Assembly: GCF_000316575.1 (NCBI RefSeq)
Contig: NC_019682.1
Span: 6,373,501 to 6,437,500 of the forward strand
DNA from: Calothrix sp. PCC 7507
GTDB taxonomy: Bacteria > Cyanobacteriota > Cyanobacteriia > Cyanobacteriales > Nostocaceae
Direction of reading: 5' to 3'
Length of the DNA: 64,000 nt
Part shown: one piece after another, positions 1 through 9,199 of the stretch
Numbering within the stretch: position 1 is the first letter of the stretch
Layout of the letters: each line of letters starts with the position of its first letter
The notes under the pieces: generated by a model
Told to the model about the DNA's origin: nothing
The model's input: only the letters and a program-made list of their open reading frames with translations
Databases searched by the model: none
Program-made: the position numbers and the translations under genes

Positions 1-162
1 GGGCATAGAGTCGCGTTTTCTCTCTGCGCTAAAACAAGGGTTTGTACGCTACCTCAAAGTCTTAAAAAATACATTAAAAATGGCTGAAATATAATTTAGC
101 TCCAGTTCTTTCAGCCAAAAACAGGTTATCTAGGTCTGAGTTGAAAAAGTGAGAAAACGAAG

Positions 163-1758
163 ATGTCCCATTCTGAGTTCCCTGAGTCCACTGTTCCCGT
201 TGAAACAGAACAGCCTGCGATCGCTGATACCAGTCAGGCTCAACAAGAAAATTCCCACTTTGAAAAAGAACAACAATTCATACCCAATCTTAAAGAACGT
301 TGGCGGCTGATTTTAGGACTCATCCTGATAATTGGCAGTCTTGGTCTTGGCTGGCGCTGGTGGCAAACTAGCTCGGCTAGTAACGCCCGCGCAGGTGCTG
401 GTGCAATGGCTGGTCAACCGAAGGGAATTCCTGTCAAACTAGCGACTATGGAGACAGGAAGTGTCCAGGAAGCGTCGGAGTTCGTCGGCTCTTTGGAAGC
501 GCCACGCTCGGTGACACTCAAACCACAGATTGAAGGACGAGTCACCGAGATTGTGGTTAAAGAGGGCGATCGCATCCAGCAAGGGCAAGTTATGGTACGT
601 CTGCAAAGTGATGATGCCCAAGCCCAGCTATCACAAGCCAAAGCAGCGCTAGAAACCTCCCGCGCCAAGCTGGCTGAACTCAAAGCCGGTACTCGCAAAG
701 AAGAAATTGCCCAAGCAAGAGCCAAATTAACCCAAGCCCAAGCTCAACTCACAAATGCCCAAGGCGGGGCGCGTCCAGAAGAAGTTGCCCAAGTAGAAGC
801 TCAAATCGAAGCGGCAAAATCTGATCTGGAACTAGCACAGTCACGAGCCAAGCGGTACCAAAGTTTAAGAACAGAAGGTGCGGTTTCTCAAGATCAACTA
901 GAAGGTTATCTCAAAGAACAGCGTAGTTCAGAAGCCAGACTCCAAGAAGCCCAGCGCCGACTAGATCAAGTCCGCAAAAGTAGAGGCTCTGATATTAATC
1001 AGTTAGCGGCGGCTGTGGAACAAGAAAAACAAAATCTCAAGCAATTGGAGAATGGCCCTCGTCAAGAAGAAATTGCCCAAGCGCGATCGCAAGTAACCGA
1101 AGCCGCAGCTCTAGTTCGTGCTAACCAAGTCAAACTGCAATACACAAACATTCTTGCTCCTTTCACCGGCATTGTTGGTGATATACCGGTAAAGGTCGGA
1201 GATTATGTAGATAAAGGAGACGAACTTACCACACTCACCAAAAATGACTCTTTAGAACTGAATTTATCCATCCCCGTCAACCAAGCTAAACAATTGCGTG
1301 TGGGTTTACCAGTGCAAATGCTAGATGCTCAAGGTAAACCCGGCGCTACAGGTAGAGTGAGTTTTATCTCCCCAAATGCCAGCGCAGATTCACAGACAAT
1401 TTTGGCTAAAGCCACCTTTAGTAACTCTGGTGGGCAACTGCTCAATCGTCAGTTAGTCAGAGCCAAAGTGATTTGGGAAGAACGTCCAGGGATTCTCATC
1501 CCTGTGACAGCAGTATCTCGCTTAGGTGGGGAGAATTTTGTGTTTGTGGCACAACCACCAGAAAAACCCCAACCCGGAATGCCCGCCTTGGTAGCGGTGC
1601 AAAAGCCGGTGAAATTGGGCGCTATTGAGGGCAGTAATTATCAAGTAATTGAAGGACTAAAAGCTGGTGAAAAAGTCATTGTTTCCGGCATTCTTAACCT
1701 GACTAATGGCGCACCTATAGTTCCTGAAACTGAAGCACCGGCAGGAAAGAAGCCCTAA
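163..1758 (+). CDS. RND efflux periplasmic adaptor (HlyD/AcrA family)
   Basis: A 531-residue membrane fusion protein that would bridge an inner-membrane RND pump to an outer-membrane channel. After a polar N-terminus there is one membrane segment (about residues 46-67), then the first half of a lipoyl/barrel-sandwich domain (VTEIVVKEGDRIQQGQ), a long Ala/Gln/Glu-rich coiled-coil hairpin (about 145-325) with the repeated motif RQEEIAQAR or RPEEVAQVE, the returning lipoyl half (LAPFTGIVGDIPVKVGDYV) and a beta-barrel/membrane-proximal region. The hairpin is long for an AcrA-type adaptor. The start follows a GAGAAAACGAAG stretch. The RND pump gene begins 184 bp downstream on the same strand, so the two probably work together; no TolC-like gene is present. 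The substrate cannot be told from sequence. Confidence 0.92.
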   Translation: MSHSEFPESTVPVETEQPAIADTSQAQQENSHFEKEQQFIPNLKERWRLILGLILIIGSLGLGWRWWQTSSASNARAGAGAMAGQPKGIPVKLATMETGSVQEASEFVGSLEAPRSVTLKPQIEGRVTEIVVKEGDRIQQGQVMVRLQSDDAQAQLSQAKAALETSRAKLAELKAGTRKEEIAQARAKLTQAQAQLTNAQGGARPEEVAQVEAQIEAAKSDLELAQSRAKRYQSLRTEGAVSQDQLEGYLKEQRSSEARLQEAQRRLDQVRKSRGSDINQLAAAVEQEKQNLKQLENGPRQEEIAQARSQVTEAAALVRANQVKLQYTNILAPFTGIVGDIPVKVGDYVDKGDELTTLTKNDSLELNLSIPVNQAKQLRVGLPVQMLDAQGKPGATGRVSFISPNASADSQTILAKATFSNSGGQLLNRQLVRAKVIWEERPGILIPVTAVSRLGGENFVFVAQPPEKPQPGMPALVAVQKPVKLGAIEGSNYQVIEGLKAGEKVIVSGILNLTNGAPIVPETEAPAGKKP

Positions 1759-1794
1759 TCAATCCTGGCTTTGGGTAAAAATATAGAGTTTTTC

Positions 1795-1840
1795 AACGCA
1801 GAGGGGCGCAAAGTTGAGCGCAGAGGTACGCAGAGTTTTT
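1795..1840. repeat. GCGCAGAGG-type intergenic repeat
   Basis: Short iterated sequence (AACGCAGAGG, GCGCAAAG, GCGCAGAGG, ACGCAGAG) between adaptor and pump. It resembles a small interspersed repeat common between Nostoc genes and has no coding sense. Confidence 0.5.
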
Positions 1841-1942
1841 TTGAGTTGACACTTTTGCGTTCTTCTTTTGGGCTGACTCTGCGGGAAACTGACCTTCAGA
1901 CGCCTCTATTCCCCATTCCCTATTCCCCATCCCCAATTCTTT

Positions 1943-4900
1943 ATGTTTGTTGATTTTTTTATTAAGCGACCAGTATTTGCTTCGGTCTGTGGTGTGATTA
2001 TCCTCTTATTAGGATTAATTAGCATTCCTACACTGCCGATCGCTCGTTTTCCAGATATTACTCCTACTCAAATCAGCGTTACTGCCAATTACAGCGGCGC
2101 GAGTGCGGAAGTTGTCGAAAGTGGGGTAACAAACATCCTAGAGCGGCAAATCAACGGCATCGAAGGTCTGAGATATATGACCTCTAGTAGCAGTAACGAT
2201 GGTGGAACTACCATTACAGCAACCTTTGATTCATCGCGAAATAAAGATATTGCTGCCGTCGATGTGCAAAACCGTGTTTCCGTCGCTCAACCACAATTAC
2301 CTGATATTGTGCAGCGCACGGGGGTGAAGGTTTCTAAGCAGTCTAGCAGTATTCTTTTAGGAATTGGTTTGTTTGCTGAAAATAAAAAGTATGACAATAT
2401 ATTCTTGAGCAACTACGCCGACCTTTACATCGCAGATGCTTTAAAAAGAGTTAAAGGTGTTAGCGACGTGCGGATTTTTGGTGAACGCCGCTATGCAATG
2501 CGCTTGTGGTTAGACCCAAATCGCCTTGCTAGTCGGGGGTTAACAACTGATGATGTGACTAACGCCCTCGCTGAACAAAACTTGCAAGTTGGGGCTGGGA
2601 GAATCGGTCAAGAACCTGCAGCACCGGGACAAACATATCAAATTGACGTGCGTGCTTCTAGTCGATTGACAGAAGCAGCAGAATTTAACGAAATTGTTTT
2701 AAAAACTGAGAATGATGGCACATTAGTCAAATTAAAAGATGTAGGTAGAGCAGAACTAGGGGCAGAAAACTATAATACATTTCTGCGATTTCGTGCCAAC
2801 GAAGCTGTAGGTTTGGGAATTTATCAAGTTCCTGGTAGTAATGCTTTGGATGTGGGCAAAGGAGTCAAGGCCGAAATAGCAAAATTAGCTCCGAGTTTTC
2901 CCCCAGGTCTAAAATATCAGATAGCTTTTGACACAACCGCTTTTGTAGAAGAGTCTTTAGCAGAAGTGTTTAAGAGTTTGATAGAAGCGGTAGTGCTGGT
3001 AGTGATTGTGATTTTTGTGTTTTTGCAGAATTGGCGAACCACTCTAATTCCCGCAATTGTCATTCCACTATCGCTAATTGGGACGTTTATTTTCATCAAA
3101 GCTTTTAACTTTTCGATGAATAGTTTGACCTTGTTTGGTCTAACTTTGGGGTCGGGGATGGTGGTAGATGATGCAATCATCATCGTCGAACAAATCAGCC
3201 GCTTTATTCAGGGTAAAGGGATGAATCCCCGCCGGGCGGCTAGTGAATCAATGGCGGAACTGTTTGGGGCGGTGATTGCAACTTCACTGGTGCTGATGGC
3301 GGTGTTTGTACCGGTCGCCTTCTTTCCGGGAACCACAGGGGCGCTTTATCAACAGTTTGCGCTGACGATCGCCTTCTCGATCGGTATTTCTACTTTTTTA
3401 GCAGTTACCCTCACACCTTCTTTGTGTGCTATGCTGCTACGTCCAGGACAAAATCCTCCTAGATGGATTAGTTGGTTCTTTGACCTAATTAATCGGTTTC
3501 TCGATTGGGCAACAAGGGGATATGAGCGATCGCTGACTTTTCTCGTCCGCATCAAAAGCATCGTCATTGGGCTATTTATCGTCTCATTAGGACTGACTGC
3601 TTGGTTATATGTCTCAGTCCCTACAGCCTTTTTACCAGACGAAGACGAAGGTTATTTCTTGACCATTATTCAAGGGCCACAAGGCGTTTCGCTGCAATAT
3701 ACCAGCGACGTTATGGCCAAGGTAGAAAAAGAAATCCTCCAACTTCCAGAGGTTTTAGGAACCTTCGCTGTGGGCGGCTTCGGTTTCAGTGGAAGCACTG
3801 CCAATAGCGGTATCGTATTTACCACTTTAAAACCTTGGGATGAGCGCTCAAGACCCGATCAATCAGCCAAAGCAATTATCGGTAAATTACAAGGAAAATT
3901 ATTAGCCATCCCAGAAGCCAGGGTTTTTCCTGTAAATCCCCCACCCATTCAAGGTTTAGGCAACTTTGGCGGCTTTGTATTTCAACTCCAAGACCGCAGA
4001 GGTACTAGTGGTTTAGAAAATCTGGTGCAGTCAATGGGTCAAATGCTGGGGCGCGCCAATCAAACGCCGGGATTACAAGCTGTATTTAGTACCTTTGCGG
4101 CCGATACACCACAACTGCTAGTAGAAGTAGACCGCAACAAAGCCAAGTCACTGCAAGTTAGCATCAATGATATCTTCAATACCCTACAAACTGCTTTGGG
4201 TTCAAGATATGTGAATGATTTCAATCTCCAGCAGCGGAATTACCGGGTGTATGTGCAAGCTGATCAACAGTTTCGCTCCAATCCCAAAGATATTGGTCAG
4301 CTATTTGTGCGTTCTCAAAAGAATCAAATGATTCCCTTGAGTAACCTAGTCAAGATTACTCCCACAGTGGGAGCGCAAACAATTAATCACTACAATCTGT
4401 TCCGCGCCATTGAAATTAATGGTTCTGCTGCTCCCGGTTCTAGTTCTGGAGACGCAATTAAGGCTATGGAGCAGTTAGCCAAAGAAGTTTTACCACCTGG
4501 TTATGGTTATGAATGGTCAGGAACGGCTTTAGAAGAAATAGATTCTGGCAGTTTAGCACCTTTGATTTTTGGTTTAGGTTTGGTTTTTGTCTTTTTAGTA
4601 TTAGCAGCTCAATACGAAAACTACGTAGACCCCATCATCATCCTCCTTTCAGTTCCCTTAGCCATTTTTGGCGCACTTATAGCTCAATCAATGCGGGGTT
4701 TTGCTAATGATGTTTATTGTCAAATCGGTCTAGTAATGTTGATTGGATTAGCTAGTAAGAATGCGATTTTAATTGTGGAATTTGCTAACCAATTACGAGA
4801 ACAAGGAATGGGGATGACAAAGGCAGTGATCACAGCTTCTCAAGAGCGCTTACGACCAATTTTGATGACTGCATTTGCTACTCTATTAGGGATTTTCCCC

Positions 4901-5149
4901 TTAGCTAATGCCTCAGGTGCAGGAGCAGGAAGTCGCCAATCTTTGGGAACAGCAGTATTTGGTGGTATGTTCGTCGCTACTTTCTTGAGTTTGTTTGTCG
5001 TGCCAATTTTGTATATTGTCATTAAGTCAACTACCGATCGCTTGTTCAAATTAAATCAACATCCACAACTGCAAACAGATTCAGTTGCTTTGGATAGCAA
5101 TAATAATTCCCATGCCGCAGAAACTGACCATGAAGTATCCCGCTTTTAA
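1943..5149 (+). CDS. RND multidrug efflux permease (HAE1/AcrB type)
   Basis: A 1068-residue inner-membrane proton antiporter, the usual length for AcrB-type pumps. It starts with the typical N-terminus MFVDFFIKRPVFASVCGVII (first membrane helix), followed by the porter domain, a first helix bundle (about 340-500) containing the charged helix-4 motif GLTLGSGMVVDDAIIIVE, a second porter domain and a second bundle (about 870-1035) with GLVMLIGLASKNAILIVEFA. Both halves are complete, and no frameshift or stop is visible. The upstream adaptor supplies the periplasmic part. The C-terminal tail after the last helix is polar and Asn/His-rich. The alternative, a heavy-metal CusA-type pump, is less likely because the N-terminal and helix-4 motifs are of HAE1 type. 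Confidence 0.95.
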   Translation: MFVDFFIKRPVFASVCGVIILLLGLISIPTLPIARFPDITPTQISVTANYSGASAEVVESGVTNILERQINGIEGLRYMTSSSSNDGGTTITATFDSSRNKDIAAVDVQNRVSVAQPQLPDIVQRTGVKVSKQSSSILLGIGLFAENKKYDNIFLSNYADLYIADALKRVKGVSDVRIFGERRYAMRLWLDPNRLASRGLTTDDVTNALAEQNLQVGAGRIGQEPAAPGQTYQIDVRASSRLTEAAEFNEIVLKTENDGTLVKLKDVGRAELGAENYNTFLRFRANEAVGLGIYQVPGSNALDVGKGVKAEIAKLAPSFPPGLKYQIAFDTTAFVEESLAEVFKSLIEAVVLVVIVIFVFLQNWRTTLIPAIVIPLSLIGTFIFIKAFNFSMNSLTLFGLTLGSGMVVDDAIIIVEQISRFIQGKGMNPRRAASESMAELFGAVIATSLVLMAVFVPVAFFPGTTGALYQQFALTIAFSIGISTFLAVTLTPSLCAMLLRPGQNPPRWISWFFDLINRFLDWATRGYERSLTFLVRIKSIVIGLFIVSLGLTAWLYVSVPTAFLPDEDEGYFLTIIQGPQGVSLQYTSDVMAKVEKEILQLPEVLGTFAVGGFGFSGSTANSGIVFTTLKPWDERSRPDQSAKAIIGKLQGKLLAIPEARVFPVNPPPIQGLGNFGGFVFQLQDRRGTSGLENLVQSMGQMLGRANQTPGLQAVFSTFAADTPQLLVEVDRNKAKSLQVSINDIFNTLQTALGSRYVNDFNLQQRNYRVYVQADQQFRSNPKDIGQLFVRSQKNQMIPLSNLVKITPTVGAQTINHYNLFRAIEINGSAAPGSSSGDAIKAMEQLAKEVLPPGYGYEWSGTALEEIDSGSLAPLIFGLGLVFVFLVLAAQYENYVDPIIILLSVPLAIFGALIAQSMRGFANDVYCQIGLVMLIGLASKNAILIVEFANQLREQGMGMTKAVITASQERLRPILMTAFATLLGIFPLANASGAGAGSRQSLGTAVFGGMFVATFLSLFVVPILYIVIKSTTDRLFKLNQHPQLQTDSVALDSNNNSHAAETDHEVSRF

Positions 5150-5230
5150 ATCAGTGAACAGTTATAGCAGTTTGCAGATCAGTGAGGTACAAGTTTAAAT
5201 CACAAAGCCTGTAGATACTGTCTTGATTCG

Positions 5231-6202
5231 TCAAGAGGCATGAGCGAGATAATCAGGGTCAAAAGGCTTTTGGGATTTTAAAATCGCAAAAGCAAAATGC
5301 AAGAGCTTACGCATAACAGCACCAAGGACTTGCATTTTGACCTTGCCACGGTCAAGTAATCGCTGTGCAAATAATTTCAGCAAAGGATTATGGCGCATAG
5401 CAGCGACAGCAGGCATATAAAGTGCCTTTCGGAGTCGGGCATTGCCAATTCGCGATAAGTGAGACTTAGCTTGTACCGAAGAACCACTAGAACGTTCTTG
5501 GGGAGTTAAGCCAGCATGAGCAGCTAACTGGCGAGCGTTGCGGTATTGTTCAAGACAACCGATTTCGGTTAACAGCACAGCCGCAGTCTGCTCACCAATA
5601 CCAGGGATTGAGGTTAAAAGGTCGCGCTTGGCCTTCAAATCAGGATGGCGCTCAAAGTGGTCGTGAATCAGTTGTTTCACCTGGACAATCAGCTGTTTTA
5701 ACTGCTCTAAATGAGACTCAATTAAAGCGGCAACAGTGGGTGTGGCAGTTTCTAACCGATTCTGCTCCTGTTGGTACATGTCCGTGAGCGATTCTAAACG
5801 ACGAAGGAGCGCTTGAAGCTCTTTCACCTCAACTGGTAAAGGAGTCCAAAGTTCTGGGGCAATCGCCAGACAAAAACGCGCAATCACTGCGGCATCTACT
5901 TTGTCCGTCTTAGTACGAAGTAGTTCGCTCTTGGCAAATCCTTTAATGCGGGATGGATTGACCACACTGACTTTGTGACCATTCTCCACTAAAAACTCTG
6001 CCAATGCTTCGCCATAGGTGCTTGTCGCTTCCATGCAGCCATGAACTTGAGTCGCTCCTTGTTTGGAGAGCCAATTTTTCAGGACAAGAAAACCTTCTGG
6101 ATTGTTTTTAAAGACTTTGGATTTTGTGGTTTGGTTCTCCAGTATCAAAGTCACATGAAAATCTTTTTTACTGATATCGATACCGAGAACTATTTTTGAC
6201 AT
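5231..6202 (-). CDS. IS110-family transposase, intact
   Basis: A 323-residue transposase. The N-terminal RuvC-like DEDD domain shows GIDISKKDFHV, then HGCMEATSTYG (acidic Glu) and RTKTDKVDAAVIARF (paired Asp). The C-terminal half has the IS116/IS110/IS902 helix-hairpin-helix region SIPGIGEQTAAVLLTEIG and the conserved serine region AHAGLTPQERSSGSS...SRIGNARLRKALY. No stop or shift is present, so it may be active. IS110 elements usually lack clear terminal inverted repeats, and no element ends could be drawn. It lies 82 bp after the RND pump stop and does not interrupt a recognisable gene. Confidence 0.93.
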   Translation of the reverse strand: MSKIVLGIDISKKDFHVTLILENQTTKSKVFKNNPEGFLVLKNWLSKQGATQVHGCMEATSTYGEALAEFLVENGHKVSVVNPSRIKGFAKSELLRTKTDKVDAAVIARFCLAIAPELWTPLPVEVKELQALLRRLESLTDMYQQEQNRLETATPTVAALIESHLEQLKQLIVQVKQLIHDHFERHPDLKAKRDLLTSIPGIGEQTAAVLLTEIGCLEQYRNARQLAAHAGLTPQERSSGSSVQAKSHLSRIGNARLRKALYMPAVAAMRHNPLLKLFAQRLLDRGKVKMQVLGAVMRKLLHFAFAILKSQKPFDPDYLAHAS

Positions 6203-7025
6203 GAGACATTTCCTCCACAGTTAATTTCTACAATAGAAGAACTGATGAATTGCATCTACTATCCTTGTGAATGCAGACTTTCCCAATATTTGGGGTCTAA
6301 GATACTGTCCAGTTTCTACAATTCAATTCGATTTCACCGATACAGGTTGCCAATCTACGTGACAGACTTTTGTATAGTCAAAGGGGCGGGGCAGCTTGAC
6401 CTGGTATTACCAGTCCTCCAAAAAGAATTGTGTCGTTAAACTAGTACAGGCAACATTTAAGTTTTTTGAACTGCATTCTCAAGTCAAGTCTTTGCTCTAC
6501 ATCACAGTGAAAGCTATTTACTCGGTTCCTTGGGATCTTCTATTTAAGATACAAGGGGCGGGGAAACCCCCATTGGTGTCAACTTAAGCAAAATCGGCGG
6601 TTATAAACCGCACGCCAGTCGCCTCAAGTCGGGAAACCCGCCCACGGCGCTGGCTCGGCTACACAGACAAAACCTGCCTCCGCAGGTTAAACAACCTTAA
6701 TTTGACCTTAGTCCGCGGAGGCGGACTTCTCTGCGAGACGCTACGCGAACGCCTGTCTAGCCGCGAATTCTATTCGCCAGGTCTTAAGTTGACACAGGTG
6801 GGAAACCCCGCCCTCCCTTGTATTGCATCTGACGATCGCACAAGCACGAGAAAAAATTTGAGAGTGATGTGTTCGTTAACCTTGGGATCAGTCCTAGGGT
6901 AGGTTTTCACCCTTTCATCAATAGAAGTTATCGTTTTAACAAGTAAAGATATTTGTATTTATCAGTTGAAAGCCGTAGATTAAAAACCATGAGGACAAAC
7001 GAAAAGATACACAAAGAGGTGCAAG
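6203..7025. other. gene-free region upstream of the DUF1003 gene
   Basis: No convincing coding sequence in about 820 bases. The left part (6203-6540) has no recognised feature. A composite repeat fills 6555-6813. The last 200 bases are AT-rich and probably hold the promoter of the following gene, whose ribosome site is AGAGGTGC just before 7026. Confidence 0.6.
6555..6813. repeat. MITE-like composite repeat with nested inserts
   Basis: Imperfect terminal inverted repeats of about 30 bases enclose the element: the left arm (6555-6588) reads GGGGCGGGGAAACC... ending GTGTCAACTTAAG, and the right arm (6783-6813) starts CTTAAGTTGACAC and ends GGAAACCCCGCCC. Inside is a second repeat (6648-6780) containing CGGCTACACAGACAAAACC and AGCCGCGAATTC, related to 41808-41960. 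That repeat is itself split by a third short motif, GAGACGCTACGCGAACGC. No transposase is encoded. Confidence 0.65.
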
Positions 7026-7676
7026 ATGAATCCCTTAAAAACCGTATTAGCAAGCCGTGTTGATGCCAAAGTAGCCCAAAAGCCATTAGTAGCAATCCAA
7101 ACCACCACAGATGAATTAACTTCTGGACAGAGGCTCGCTGATAAACTGGCAAATCAAGTTGGTTCTTGGAAATTTCTCATTTGCCAAAGCACCATTTTGG
7201 CAGGGTGGGTGGGGATAAACTTAATGCCTGGGGTTCCCCACTGGGATGAGTCACCATTCATGATGCTCAACTTAGTATTTTCATTCGCTTCAGCTTATAC
7301 AGCCCCAGTTGTCTTAATGAGTCAGAACCGCCAGTCTGATACTGACCGTAGAAACGCCGAAATTGACCATTTAGTGAATTTGCGATCTGGACAAAATATT
7401 GAACTACTCCATGAAAAATTGGATGAGTTGCACGCACAACAGCTAACAGAACTGACTCAAATAGTCAAAGAACAACAGCGAGTCCTCCATGAACTAAGAG
7501 TAAGTTTAGTTCCTGTCTCTAAAGAAAATAAAGAGTTGAAAGTAAGTTTGTTACCAGGAATGAATTTAACAACTAGCAGTCAATTACCAAGAGAAGTTAC
7601 TGCTAACAAACATGTGAAAACTGAGCAGCCAATTGGCGACAACAGCAAAGTGATCGATAAAATCATGCGTCGCTAA
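7026..7676 (+). CDS. DUF1003 family membrane protein
   Basis: A 216-residue protein with the DUF1003 core: LANQVGSWKFLICQSTILAGWVGIN (first helix, about residues 45-65), then a second helix, FMMLNLVFSFASAYTAPVVL, ending in the conserved MSQNRQ...RDR-like region (SQNRQSDTDRRNAEIDHLVN). A predicted coiled segment follows (ELLHEKLDELHAQQLTELTQ). The last 60 residues are polar and poorly conserved. Function is unknown; the family is a small inner-membrane protein. Its own promoter is likely, given the long upstream gap. The next gene on the same strand is 291 bp away. Confidence 0.85.
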   Translation: MNPLKTVLASRVDAKVAQKPLVAIQTTTDELTSGQRLADKLANQVGSWKFLICQSTILAGWVGINLMPGVPHWDESPFMMLNLVFSFASAYTAPVVLMSQNRQSDTDRRNAEIDHLVNLRSGQNIELLHEKLDELHAQQLTELTQIVKEQQRVLHELRVSLVPVSKENKELKVSLLPGMNLTTSSQLPREVTANKHVKTEQPIGDNSKVIDKIMRR

Positions 7677-7967
7677 GATTGTGCCAAGAAAACTACTGCG
7701 ATCGCCCCGATAGAATGAGAGTCTGAATGTTAATTTATTCGCTGCATTGCATTATTGAGTCAAGCTCTCGCTCTGCATCTGGATATCCTTTAAGTATTTT
7801 GAAAATAAAATATTGTCTGGGGTTCAAATAATATCACAGAGTGAAATTATACATGTTTCCTTGAATCCCCCTCAAGCTCGATGCAAAACTAATTCGCCAG
7901 ATATTTGTAGACACACACCAACACTAGGTCAAACAACTACTAGTGTGAAGATTTAGGAGAGATAGAA

Positions 7968-8690
7968 ATGAACGAACTCGTCACCGCAATACCCACAGGA
8001 ATCACAGCTTTTACCGCCACAAATTTGGATGATTTAGTTATCCTCACGCTGTTGTTTTCCCAGGTAAATGCGACTTTCCGTCATCGTCACATTGTAATTG
8101 GTCAGTATCTAGGTTTCAGTACTCTGGTCGTTGCTAGCTTAGTTGGTTTTCTGGGAGGCTTGGTCTTACCACCTCATTTAGTTGGTCTTTTAGGTCTAGT
8201 ACCCATCACTGTTGGACTAAATCGTCTGCTGAATCCAGAAAGTGATTCGTCATCAGACGCAGACACAGAAACAGATTTATCTCATTCTTCTATTTTCACT
8301 AACTTTCTATCACCTCAAACCTGTAGTGTGGCAGCTGTGACTATTGCCAATGGCAGTGATAATGTCAGTATTTATATGCCATTGTTTGCTAACACTAATA
8401 TCTCTAGCTTACTGGTGATTATTGCAGTCTTCTTATCACTAGTTGGGGTTTGGTGCTACGTAACTTATAAGTTGACTTGTCAACCTGCAATTTCTAATAT
8501 TTTAACTCGCTATGGCAACAATCTTGTTCCCTTTGTGTTAATAGGCTTGGGTATATTTATTATTCTAGACAGTGCCTCTTTAAATCCAATTGCCTTAGTA
8601 GCTAGCTGCTTGTGTTTGATGGGACTTGTAAAACTGTATGCAATCAACGGGCAAGCAGCAACATCTTCTGGTGTAGACTTACGAGGTTAG
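7968..8690 (+). CDS. CadD-like cadmium resistance transporter family protein
   Basis: A 240-residue integral membrane protein, starting MNELVTAIPTGITAFTATNL with the family motif ATNLDDLVILTLLFSQV. Five or six hydrophobic segments are visible, split by a polar acidic loop (about residues 88-103, rich in Asp/Ser/Thr). A second half motif, TIANGSDNVSIYMPLF, carries the Asp/Asn pair expected in LysE/CadD-superfamily transporters. The start is set by AGGAGAG nine bases before the ATG. Cadmium export is known for some family members, but the substrate here is an inference; many cyanobacterial relatives are uncharacterised. Confidence 0.85.
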   Translation: MNELVTAIPTGITAFTATNLDDLVILTLLFSQVNATFRHRHIVIGQYLGFSTLVVASLVGFLGGLVLPPHLVGLLGLVPITVGLNRLLNPESDSSSDADTETDLSHSSIFTNFLSPQTCSVAAVTIANGSDNVSIYMPLFANTNISSLLVIIAVFLSLVGVWCYVTYKLTCQPAISNILTRYGNNLVPFVLIGLGIFIILDSASLNPIALVASCLCLMGLVKLYAINGQAATSSGVDLRG

Positions 8691-9199
8691 TCATAACAAA
8701 TTTGCAAAAAGAATGATTGTAGGGGCGGGGTTTCCCCGCCCCTAATGTGTGTTTCCCCGCCCTTTATTTGACGAAAATCCCTTCATCTTAACTCTAGATA
8801 AAGTATAGGAATCCGGTTTGATTATTGAAAAAATTCCGTACACTTTAATCTTAAGTGTAGGGTGGGCATTGCCCACCAAAACCCGGATGTGGTGGGCAAT
8901 GCCCAACGCCACTCCTCTCAACGCGGGAAACCCGCGCACGAGGGTGGCTCCCCTACATGTATTTCAGAAATCAAATATGAGTCCTATATTAATGTAATTT
9001 CTAAAAATAATCTTACCAATTAGAGGGCAAACGGTTGTTTGCCCCTACGTTTTATTCACGATCGCATGGTAATTTCTATTGGAGGAAATCTCTTAAGCTG
9101 TCACACTGACAATCTGCATATTGGTAACTTTGCTAAAATCCATCAAACTTTCCCCCATTCTCCCCTCAGCTAACAAGGGAAAATTAAATACAATCAAGC
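8691..9199. other. repeat-rich gene-free region
   Basis: No gene seen in about 500 bases between two genes that converge here. It holds a palindrome AGGGGCGGGG...CCCCGCCCCT (8722-8743) that could terminate the CadD-like gene, the GTGGGCATTGCCCACC repeat (8857-8910), an ACGCGGGAAACCCGCG stem (8920-8937) and the hairpin GGGCAAACGGTTGTTTGCCC (9024-9043). Confidence 0.6.
8857..8910. repeat. interspersed palindromic repeat, copy 1
   Basis: Two arms, GGTGGGCATTGCCCACC and GTGGGCAATGCCCA, are joined by AAAACCCGGATGTG. A nearly identical copy lies at 15405-15459, so this is a dispersed family and not a single-gene terminator. Confidence 0.75.

Noticed and set aside
2917-5049. Several antisense open frames inside the RND pump gene
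   Set aside because: They are mirror frames of a well-supported coding sequence, with no family patterns or ribosome sites.
7677-7967. Possible tRNA from GGTTCAAAT near 7818
   Set aside because: No acceptor stem, anticodon arm or cloverleaf could be built around it.
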